A stretch of 12,731 nt of DNA from Pseudomonadota bacterium (lineage in GTDB: Bacteria > Pseudomonadota > Alphaproteobacteria > Rhizobiales > Rhizobiaceae), in the NCBI GenBank assembly GCA_023404095.1, contig JAEYDD010000008.1:1-12731 (forward strand), in the 5' to 3' direction. The translations under genes were made by a program, and so were the position numbers. Each line of letters opens with the position of its first letter. The first letter of the stretch is position 1. The notes under the pieces are model-generated. The model was not told where the DNA came from. It saw nothing but the letters and a program-made list of their open reading frames with translations, and made no database searches. This document shows, one piece after another, positions 6,617 to 12,731 of this stretch.

Positions 6617-7719
6617 ACGCTGCTCTCCAGAACAACGCCACCACGGCAATGAAGCTTGAAGGCGTTTCGAAACTCTACGGGCCCGTGAAGGCGCTCGACA
6701 ACGTGTCGTTCGAGCTCAGGAAGGGCGAGTTCCTGACGATGCTGGGCCCGTCAGGTTCCGGGAAGACGACATCGCTTCGCGCGATTGCGGGATTCATTCA
6801 GCCGTCGGCAGGTCGCCTTCTAATCGATGGGCGTGACATGACCGGCATTCCACCGCAAAAGCGAAATATCGGCATGATGTTTCAGGACTACGCGCTCTTC
6901 CCGCATATGACGGTGCTGGAGAATATCAGCTACCCCCTCGAAACGCGAGGCATCAAGCGTGCGGAGCGCGAGAAGCGCAGCATGGAAATGCTCGAGATCG
7001 TCGGGCTGGCGCATTGTGCGGCACGCTATCCGAAGGAGATGTCCGGCGGCCAGCAGCAGCGTGTGGCGCTTGCGCGTGCCCTTGGTTTCAAACCCGACAT
7101 CGTGCTGCTGGACGAGCCGATGGCGGCGCTCGATAAGAAGCTTCGCGGGCAGATGCAGATCGAAATCATGCACATCACGCGCCAGGTCGGCGCAACCGTG
7201 GTCTCCGTCACGCACGATCAGGAAGAAGCCCTGGTCATGAGCGACCGAATCGCCATCTTCAAGGACGGCCGCCTCGAGCAGATCGGTAGCCCGCACGAGC
7301 TTTACCAGCAGCCGCGTTCCGAGTTCGTCGCGGATTTCATCGGCGAGGCGAACCTGCTGCACGGCAAGGCGAGCGTAACGCCGGACGGCGTGATCGTCGA
7401 AGGCGACGGGTGGAACGTCAGCCTGCCGAAGGGGGATCCACGAGGACAGGGCCTGACGGCGACGGACAACGCCTGCGTCGTCCTTCGTCCGGAGCGGATT
7501 CGCGCGGTCGCCGCCGGAGCCCCCAGCGGCAATGCGGGCGAAGGCGTGATCGAAGACAAGATCTATCTGGGCGTTGAGTATCGACTGGTCGTGCGCATGA
7601 ATGACGGCAGCAAGGTCAATGTCCGCAGCCGTGACGTCGCCGCGATCGCCGGCATGAAGGCGGGAGACAGGATCGGCATGGCCTGGGCCCCGGACGATAT
7701 CGTCATCATCGGTGCATGA
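6613..7719 (+). CDS. ABC transporter ATP-binding protein, PotA-like
   Basis: This 368-residue ATPase has all the catalytic motifs. Walker A GPSGSGKT is at 45-52, and the Q-loop is in MMFQDYALFPH (about residue 93). The signature MSGGQQQR is at 143-150. Walker B IVLLDEP carries Asp167 and Glu168, and the switch is His201. The C-terminal part, from about residue 240, resembles the TOBE regulatory domain of PotA/MalK-type ATPases (VLRPERIRA, IYLGVEYRLVVRM). It energises import by the permease pair, and only one ATPase gene is present, so it would act as a homodimer. The start overlaps the upstream stop (ATGA). The length and domain order are normal. Confidence 0.95.
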   Translation: MNAALQNNATTAMKLEGVSKLYGPVKALDNVSFELRKGEFLTMLGPSGSGKTTSLRAIAGFIQPSAGRLLIDGRDMTGIPPQKRNIGMMFQDYALFPHMTVLENISYPLETRGIKRAEREKRSMEMLEIVGLAHCAARYPKEMSGGQQQRVALARALGFKPDIVLLDEPMAALDKKLRGQMQIEIMHITRQVGATVVSVTHDQEEALVMSDRIAIFKDGRLEQIGSPHELYQQPRSEFVADFIGEANLLHGKASVTPDGVIVEGDGWNVSLPKGDPRGQGLTATDNACVVLRPERIRAVAAGAPSGNAGEGVIEDKIYLGVEYRLVVRMNDGSKVNVRSRDVAAIAGMKAGDRIGMAWAPDDIVIIGA

Positions 7720-7738
7720 AGAGCGGACAGGCAAAGAG

Positions 7739-9205
7739 ATGGATCGAGACAGCCGTCAATCTGCGGTGACCTTTTTCTGGAACGGCACGTCCGTCGTCGC
7801 GCAGCGCGGGGATACCGTTGCGGCCGCGCTGTGGCGAACGGGCTTTACCACGCTCGCCCGCTCGCGGAAGGTCCATCGCTCGCTGGGCTATAGCGGTTCC
7901 TACCCGACCGGCGTGCTGGCGCGCGTCAACGGCCGGCCGAATGTGCGCCTCGATCAGCTTCCCGTCGAGACGGGGCTTGTCGTCGAAATGCAGAACACGT
8001 GGCCATCGCCGCGTTTCGACCTTCTTCGTCTGGCGCAGGCCTTGCCGGCCAAGCTGGTCTACGGCGGATTTGAGCATGGCGCGTGGATGCCGAAAACCGG
8101 TCTGGCCTATCGTTTTGCGGAAAGGGCGATGGCAAACCTTGCCGGTGTCGCACGCCCTGCAGACGTCGCCATTGTGCCGGCAGTCGTCCCCGGTGAACGT
8201 TTGGAGGTGGAATGCCTCGTTGTCGGTGGCGGTCCTGCCGGGATTGCCGAGGCGAACAGGCGCGTCGCGCTCGGTCAGACGGTGGCGCTCGTCACCCGCG
8301 GGGAAAGCCTCGCACGTTTCGCCACGTCCATGGGAGCGGCCCCGGAGGAACTGAACTCCGATGTGCGCCTTTTTAACGGCATGGAACTCTTCGGCGCCTA
8401 TCGGGACGGCGCCCTTATGGTCGCGGCGCCGCATGATCACCGTCGCGGCGCCGTCGCCTTGCTTCCAAAGGAAACGGTTCTTGCGACAGGACGGCGTTCG
8501 ATGCCGCCCCTGGTAAAGGGCAGCCAGTTGCCGGGTGTGTTCGATGCCTACTCCGCGCTGCAACTTGCCGCCGTCCATCGTGTGAGACCGGGTGAGCGTG
8601 TGGCCGTGGTTGGAACGGGGGCGGAGGTGGATGTCGCGGAAAAGTTGCGCTCGCTTGGAGTCGATGTGGTCCATCGCGGCCCGGTCTCTGACCTGATCGA
8701 AATTGCAGGCCGCCGCCGCGTGACGGGCATCCGCGCCGGTGCGCAAATCTGGTGCGATGCCGTGGTCCATGCGGGACCCTGGCGGGGGGACCCAAGCCTC
8801 GGGTTCCAGACCGCCGGCGAGGGCCTTTTTCAAATGGAGGCTCGCCCTCTGCCTCCCTCGGTCTCCATCATAGGCTCGGCGGCGCGTGGCGATGAGCGTA
8901 TCCACGCGACACGGCACGTGCATCCGGACACGTTGATCTGCCCGTGCATGGATGTCACTGCGGGCGAGCTCTACAGCCATATCGACGTGGGAGAAAGGGA
9001 TCCGGAGGTTCTCAAACGGTTGACCTCTTGCGGCATGGGGACCTGCCAGGGCTTTCCCTGCTGGGACAACATGCTTGCCTTGCTTGCTGCGCGGGTGCGT
9101 GCAGAACCCGAGACGTTTGCCCGCCCAACCCACCGGCCGCCGCGCCGCTCAATCACCGTCGCGCAGGCCGCGGGCCTAGCCTCATTGGTGGAGCCTGACC
9201 GATGA
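7739..9205 (+). CDS. SoxA/HcnB/OoxA-like FAD and [2Fe-2S] oxidoreductase subunit
   Basis: The protein has 488 residues and three parts. Residues 5-135 match the N-terminal beta-grasp domain of sarcosine oxidase alpha subunits (RSRKVHRSLG, then MQNTWPS); this part has no cysteine and so holds no cluster. Residues about 155-395 form a two-dinucleotide-fold oxidoreductase, with GGGPAG at 163-168, an ATG turn at 249-251 and GTG at 292-294. Residues 400-445 are a BFD-like [2Fe-2S] domain with Cys401, Cys403, Cys436 and Cys441, plus an extra Cys431. The C-terminal folate-binding domain of true SoxA is absent, so it resembles the opine oxidase A and HcnB types. It probably pairs with the next product. 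Residues 186-187 are Thr-Arg where FAD enzymes normally have an acid. I prefer the ATG at 7739 over an upstream GTG at 7712 that overlaps the ATPase gene. Confidence 0.87.
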   Translation: MDRDSRQSAVTFFWNGTSVVAQRGDTVAAALWRTGFTTLARSRKVHRSLGYSGSYPTGVLARVNGRPNVRLDQLPVETGLVVEMQNTWPSPRFDLLRLAQALPAKLVYGGFEHGAWMPKTGLAYRFAERAMANLAGVARPADVAIVPAVVPGERLEVECLVVGGGPAGIAEANRRVALGQTVALVTRGESLARFATSMGAAPEELNSDVRLFNGMELFGAYRDGALMVAAPHDHRRGAVALLPKETVLATGRRSMPPLVKGSQLPGVFDAYSALQLAAVHRVRPGERVAVVGTGAEVDVAEKLRSLGVDVVHRGPVSDLIEIAGRRRVTGIRAGAQIWCDAVVHAGPWRGDPSLGFQTAGEGLFQMEARPLPPSVSIIGSAARGDERIHATRHVHPDTLICPCMDVTAGELYSHIDVGERDPEVLKRLTSCGMGTCQGFPCWDNMLALLAARVRAEPETFARPTHRPPRRSITVAQAAGLASLVEPDR

Positions 9206-10359
9206 ACACGTTGCCGCTTCCTAAACGAGCATCCGTCGTCATCATTGGTGGCGGTGTTCAGGGTCTTTCCGTCGCCCTCAACCTCGTCGAGCAGGGCCAG
9301 AAGGACATCTTGGTGTTCGACGCCGGCTATTGGCAGGGCGGGGCTTCCGGCCGCAACGGCACGCTCATCCGCCCGGGGTTTGCATCCGTAGCGTGGACGG
9401 AGCTTTTCGTTCTGACGGTGAAAGAATGGCGAAGCTGGTCCAAGCGACTGGGCGAGAACGTCATGTTCACGCAGCGGGGCTACTCCGTGGTGTCCGAGAC
9501 CGAAAAGAGCGAGGCCATGCTGCGCGAGGGGATAAACGTGCAGCAGAGCCTCGGCGTCAATAGTTGGATGCTGTCGCGGCGCGAGATCGACGATCTGCTT
9601 CCCGCAATCAACAAATCCCGCGTGCGGGCCGTACAGCATCAGCCTGACGGCGGCGTGGCACCCCACCATGCGGTGATGAAGGGCCTGTTGGCGTTCTGCC
9701 AGCGCAACGGTGTGGATGTTCGTTACCGCACCGCGATTTCCGGTCTGGAGCGTACCGGGTCACGCATCAGTGCGGTGCTCGTCGGTGATCACAAGATCGA
9801 GGCCGATTGCGTGGTCTCCTGTGCTGGCCCGAACAACCCCGATATCGCGGCTATGGCAGACGTTCCGTTGAACGGCTTCGGCATGCGCATCGAAGCGATG
9901 GCGCTCGAACCGACACGCCCGCTCATCAAGCCTGCCATCGCCCTGATCGATAGTCTCGCCTATTTTCACCAGACCTCACGTGGCGAGGTCGTGGGCGGCA
10001 CGGAGGTGCCGGAAAGGCCGCGCATGTCGCTTAAGGTCGACCTGCCAGTCATGGCCAATATGGCAAAGGTCTATCTAGAAATGTTCCCCCAGCTTGGCGA
10101 GGTGCGCATCCTGCGCCACTGGGCGGGGCAATTCCATGCATCGACTGACTATGCGCCGCTCATGGGAGAGCATCCGGACCTCAAGGACCTTTGGTTCTCT
10201 GCCGGGTGGTCATACGGGTTTGCAGGCGCGCCGGCGGCCGGCCGGCTGCTCGCGGAAGCGATTGCCAAGGGCCGCATCGACCATCGCATGAAACCGTTCG
10301 CGCTCGACCGTTTCGAGAAGACGGGACCGATCGTCGAAGGGGGCATCGTCCTTGCGTAA
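9202..10359 (+). CDS. SoxB-like FAD-dependent amine/opine oxidase beta subunit
   Basis: This 385-residue DAO-family flavoprotein most resembles beta subunits of heteromeric sarcosine, opine and D-hydroxyproline dehydrogenases. The FAD motif GGGVQG is at 16-21, with the acidic ribose ligand Asp40. GGASGRNGTLIRPGF (46-60) is the flavin-contact block typical of SoxB. The C-terminal SAGWSYGFAGAPAAG closes the FAD site. It should catalyse oxidation of a secondary or primary amine to an imine, with electrons passing to the partner encoded immediately upstream. The two genes overlap by ATGA, which favours a one-to-one complex. It is not a duplicate of the flavoprotein at 1129, because flanking and substrate-domain sequences differ throughout. 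The substrate is unknown. Opines, N-methyl amino acids and proline derivatives are candidates. Confidence 0.88.
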   Translation: MNTLPLPKRASVVIIGGGVQGLSVALNLVEQGQKDILVFDAGYWQGGASGRNGTLIRPGFASVAWTELFVLTVKEWRSWSKRLGENVMFTQRGYSVVSETEKSEAMLREGINVQQSLGVNSWMLSRREIDDLLPAINKSRVRAVQHQPDGGVAPHHAVMKGLLAFCQRNGVDVRYRTAISGLERTGSRISAVLVGDHKIEADCVVSCAGPNNPDIAAMADVPLNGFGMRIEAMALEPTRPLIKPAIALIDSLAYFHQTSRGEVVGGTEVPERPRMSLKVDLPVMANMAKVYLEMFPQLGEVRILRHWAGQFHASTDYAPLMGEHPDLKDLWFSAGWSYGFAGAPAAGRLLAEAIAKGRIDHRMKPFALDRFEKTGPIVEGGIVLA

Positions 10360-10401
10360 AATGTCGGAAAGCCTCGAAACAATGACAGGAAGGACAGCTC
10401 G

Positions 10402-11829
10402 ATGAGCAATCATAAACAATTCTACATCAATGGCGAATGGGTATCGCCGGTTTCGCCGAAGACGTTAGGCGTCATCAATCCGGCAACCGAGGAAGCTTTC
10501 ACGCGCATCTCCGTCGGTTCCGCAGCCGATGTAGACAAGGCTGTCGCCGCCGCCAAAGCGGCCTTCGAGAAATTTTCGCGCACGACGCCCGCCGAAAGGC
10601 TTGCCCTTCTGAAGCGCGTCCACGAAGTCTATCTCGAGCGCTTCGAAGACATCGCACAGGCCGTATCAGCTGAAATGGGCGCACCGCTGGCCTTCGCCCG
10701 GGATGCACAGGCCTGGGCAGGCCGGGGGCATCTCGAATCTACCATCAAGGCATTCGAGAGCTACGAATTCACCGAAAAGCGCGGCTCGACGACGGTCGTC
10801 AAGGAGCCGATCGGCGTGTGCGCGCTCATCACGCCCTGGAACTGGCCGCTCAACCAGATCGTCTGCAAGGTTGCTCCGGCTATCGCGGCAGGGTGCACCG
10901 TCGTCCTGAAGCCCTCGGAGATTGCGCCGATTTCCGGCATCGTCTTCGCAGAGGTCATGCATGAGGCGGGCGTGCCGAAAGGCGTATTCAATCTGGTGAA
11001 CGGCACCGGACCGGATGTCGGCCAGGTGATGGCCTCCCACCCAGACGTCGACATGGTTTCCTTTACCGGCTCCACCAGAGCCGGCATCATCGTCGCGAAG
11101 GCGGCGGCCGATACGGTGAAGCGTGTGGCCCAGGAGCTCGGCGGAAAGTCGGCCAATATCATCCTTCCCGATGCTGATTTCGAAACGGCGGTCACGAAGG
11201 GCGTGCGCGGTTGCTTCAGCAATACCGGACAGTCCTGCGATGCCCCGACCCGCATGCTCGTTCCGCGCAATCGCCACGACGAGGCACTCGCGATCGCCAA
11301 GGTCGCGGCGGAGGCATTCCGCACCGGTGACCCTAATTCGGAAGATACGAACCTCGGCCCGGTCGTGAGCGATGTGCAGTTCGGCAAGATCCAGGGCCTG
11401 ATCGAGAAGGGCATTGAAGAGGGTGCGACCCTGGTGACCGGCGGTCTCGGCCGCCCTGACGGTCTCAACCGCGGCTACTATGTCCGGCCGACGGTTTTCG
11501 GCAATGTCACGCCCGACATGGCCATTGCCCGCGAGGAAATCTTCGGACCCGTTCTCTCGATCATCTCCTATGAGGATGAGGAAGACGCAATCCGCATCGC
11601 CAACGACACCGTCTACGGTCTCGCCGCCTATGTCCAGTCGACAGATATCGAACGCGCCCGCCGGGTGGCATCGCGCATGCGGGCCGGTTCGGTCTATCTA
11701 AACTATCCGGCCTGGGACACAATGGCATCGTTTGGGGGCTACAAGCAGTCCGGAAACGGCCGAGAATACGCCGACTTCGGCATCCACGATTTCCTGGAGA
11801 TCAAGAGCATCGTCGGTTACGGGCGATAA
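10402..11829 (+). CDS. NAD(P)-dependent aldehyde dehydrogenase
   Basis: This 475-residue protein of the ALDH superfamily has all the catalytic residues. Asn147 lies in TPWNWPLN, Glu245 in QELGGKSAN, and the nucleophile Cys279 in GQSCDAPTR. The cofactor-binding region has KPSEIAP and FTGSTRAG. EEIFGPVLS and YKQSGNGRE are the usual late family motifs. The length is normal. It would oxidise the aldehyde released when amine oxidation products hydrolyse, giving an acid for central metabolism. The gene starts 42 bp after the flavoprotein, with AGGAAGGA as the ribosome-binding site, and is the last intact gene of the cluster. Sequence alone does not fix the aldehyde. A semialdehyde from a polyamine or amino acid derivative would suit the context. 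Confidence 0.95.
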   Translation: MSNHKQFYINGEWVSPVSPKTLGVINPATEEAFTRISVGSAADVDKAVAAAKAAFEKFSRTTPAERLALLKRVHEVYLERFEDIAQAVSAEMGAPLAFARDAQAWAGRGHLESTIKAFESYEFTEKRGSTTVVKEPIGVCALITPWNWPLNQIVCKVAPAIAAGCTVVLKPSEIAPISGIVFAEVMHEAGVPKGVFNLVNGTGPDVGQVMASHPDVDMVSFTGSTRAGIIVAKAAADTVKRVAQELGGKSANIILPDADFETAVTKGVRGCFSNTGQSCDAPTRMLVPRNRHDEALAIAKVAAEAFRTGDPNSEDTNLGPVVSDVQFGKIQGLIEKGIEEGATLVTGGLGRPDGLNRGYYVRPTVFGNVTPDMAIAREEIFGPVLSIISYEDEEDAIRIANDTVYGLAAYVQSTDIERARRVASRMRAGSVYLNYPAWDTMASFGGYKQSGNGREYADFGIHDFLEIKSIVGYGR

Positions 11830-11958
11830 ATTCAACTGCGCGCGCTGGGCACCCCTATAACAGTACTTTATTTGATCGTCGGCAGACGGTCCGACGTGCG
11901 CGCATGTTCGAATCCTTGCAAGAGCACCAAATGGGCAGGACACTCGGCTGAGCCGTAA
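11830..11958. other. Downstream spacer of the operon
   Basis: No coding sequence is recognisable. The only notable structure is a weak hairpin, CGTCGG (11877-11882) with CCGACG (11891-11896) and an 8-base loop. It has no T-run, so I do not call it an intrinsic terminator. No clear terminator for the ten-gene cluster is visible, so transcription may end by a factor-dependent route or read into the pseudogene. Confidence 0.45.
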
Positions 11959-12510
11959 CGATTGCTGCGAGTCTTTCTAGCAACCCTAAGCGGGCAGTGG
12001 AGCGTGGACGGATCGGTGATCTCTGTATCGTCATGCGGTCATCAAATCGGTGCGGTCGATTTCGACGACATTGATTTCAAACACGCGCCCCTATGACAAG
12101 TGGCAGGCCTGGCCAGGCGAAGACGACGAATGCTCTGTTCGCGCTGGAACTTCATCGCCGTGGAGCCCCGCTTGGCGTACGGGCATTATCGCTGCACCCG
12201 GCCGTTATCCTTACCGATATTGCCCGTCATCTCAGCGAAGACGACATCAGCTCTTTCGATGTCTACGACGAGAAAGGCGGTCGTCGGGTCGATCCCTCGC
12301 GCGACTTCAAGACGCTAGACCAAGGGGCAGCAACAAGCGTCTGGGCAGCAATCCGGCCCGAACTCGACGTTATCGGCGGTGTCTACTGCGAAGATTGCGA
12401 CGTCGCCCAGCCACAGGCCGACGCGGTTGGCGCCAAGGGTATTGCGCCCTGGGCCATGGTATGCAGGCCGCTAAGCGGCTCTGGCTCCTTCGGAGCGGTT
12501 GACTGGCCTT
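11959..12510 (+). pseudogene. Short-chain dehydrogenase/reductase (SDR) pseudogene, C-terminal part
   Basis: Fragments of a retinol-dehydrogenase-like SDR run collinearly through several frames. SVISVSSCGHQIGAVDFDDIDFKH-type sequence (about 12010-12084) is followed, after a one-base insertion, by RPYDKWQA. A two-base deletion near 12111 then removes the Tyr codon of the YGQAK (YxxxK) catalytic motif. The frame continues KTTNALFALELHRRG, SLHPAVILTDIARHLS and GGVYCEDCDVA to PWAM. A one-base deletion near 12459 leads to MQAAKRLWLL, and another leads to SERLTG. The N-terminal Rossmann cofactor half is not detectable, so the gene is truncated as well as frameshifted. It is not functional. The open frame from 12093 to 12620 is an artefact of these shifts beyond about 12460. 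The gene probably belonged to the site before the catabolic genes arrived, or to a lost neighbour. Confidence 0.82.
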
Positions 12511-12595
12511 CGGAGGCTCTCAAGAAGGGTGACTTTGAGTTCACGCCCGAAGTAAACGTCTGCATGACAGCGGGCTGCTGGTCCGGAAATGCGGA
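12511..12595. other. Unassigned stretch before the right inverted repeat
   Basis: An open frame continues through this stretch from the shifted SDR remnant, but the translation resembles no family I know. I see no promoter, terminator or IS end. The stretch probably represents rearranged junction sequence. Confidence 0.4.
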
Positions 12596-12711
12596 GATCG
12601 TGTGCCGCGGCGTGGTGTAGCTGGCGGCATTGGTCGCCGTGCTCTCCGGCATGGGCCGGGCTGATCAGCGCGCCACTGCTGGCAGGCTGATCATGGGATC
12701 ATCGCTCATCT
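12596..12711. repeat. Right copy of 116-bp inverted repeat
   Basis: This is the inverted partner of 1-116, with a single mismatch. The last 20 bases of the window (12712-12731) lie outside the aligned part, and their left-hand counterpart is beyond the window. The true repeat may therefore be longer. Its inner edge lies about 90 bp beyond the end of the short-chain dehydrogenase pseudogene. Read on the plus strand, one frame is open and hydrophobic from about 12621 to the window end, but I cannot assign it to a gene. Confidence 0.93.
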
Positions 12712-12731
12712 GGCTGATCGTTTCCAGCGTC

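Noticed and set aside
7712..7738. GTG start at 7712 for the SoxA-like gene
   Set aside because: It would overlap the ATPase gene and add nine residues with no family match. The ATG at 7739 has purines (GACAGG) upstream and gives the expected SoxA-like N-terminus.
7706..9133. Long minus-strand open frame opposite the SoxA-like gene
   Set aside because: It is the antisense shadow of a well-supported gene in high-GC DNA. Its translation is rich in Arg and His with no recognisable domain.
11877..11896. Intrinsic terminator of the operon
   Set aside because: The stem is only 6 bp and no T-run follows arm 2, so it does not meet the usual criteria.
11905..11929. tRNA-like 3' end: a GTTCGAATC T-loop-like string followed by AGAGCACCA
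   Set aside because: The flanking bases do not form a proper 5-bp T stem, and no anticodon arm, D arm or 5' acceptor strand can be found upstream. It could be a chance match or a worn attachment-site relic, but the evidence is too weak to call.
12093..12620. Intact 175-residue SDR-like gene
   Set aside because: It lacks the cofactor-binding half and the catalytic Tyr, and its last third is out of the ancestral frame, so it is a pseudogene fragment.
1..12731. CRISPR array, rRNA, prophage or plasmid replication genes
   Set aside because: No regularly spaced direct repeats, no rRNA-like sequence, and no integrase, capsid or replication proteins were seen on either strand.

Overview
The window looks like an accessory catabolic island from an alphaproteobacterium, most likely of the Rhizobiales (Rhizobium/Agrobacterium/Ochrobactrum type). 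This is inferred from the high-GC codon use, the polyamine/opine-type ABC transporter, the sarcosine/opine-oxidase-type flavoproteins and the rhizobial-type IS6 transposase remnant. No database search was possible, so genus and substrate stay open.

Layout. A near-perfect 116-bp inverted repeat sits at both edges (1-116 and 12596-12711, one mismatch). Inside the left copy is a badly decayed IS6/IS26-family transposase (about 255-897). It is followed by a regulatory region (about 940-1128) with several dyads around a promoter-like TTGACA. Ten intact genes then run on the plus strand from 1129 to 11829: a DAO-family flavoprotein, an IclR-type regulator, a RidA-type deaminase, a four-gene PotD/B/C/A-like ABC importer, a SoxA/HcnB-like flavin/Fe-S subunit, a SoxB-like flavoprotein and an aldehyde dehydrogenase. 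Downstream lies a short-chain dehydrogenase pseudogene (about 11959-12510) broken by at least four small indels, then the right repeat.

How the genes fit together. The importer belongs by sequence to the polyamine/opine/phosphonate class and would bring in an amine-containing compound. The SoxA-like/SoxB-like pair (ATGA overlap) and the separate first flavoprotein would oxidise C-N bonds to imines. RidA would hydrolyse reactive imine/enamine intermediates. The aldehyde dehydrogenase would oxidise the released aldehyde to an acid. The IclR protein is the probable local regulator. The reading is of a self-contained uptake-and-oxidation module for an opine-like, N-alkyl amino acid or polyamine-type compound. 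Its flanks (decayed IS, decayed SDR, inverted repeats) show that the module sits in rearranged, horizontally mobile DNA.
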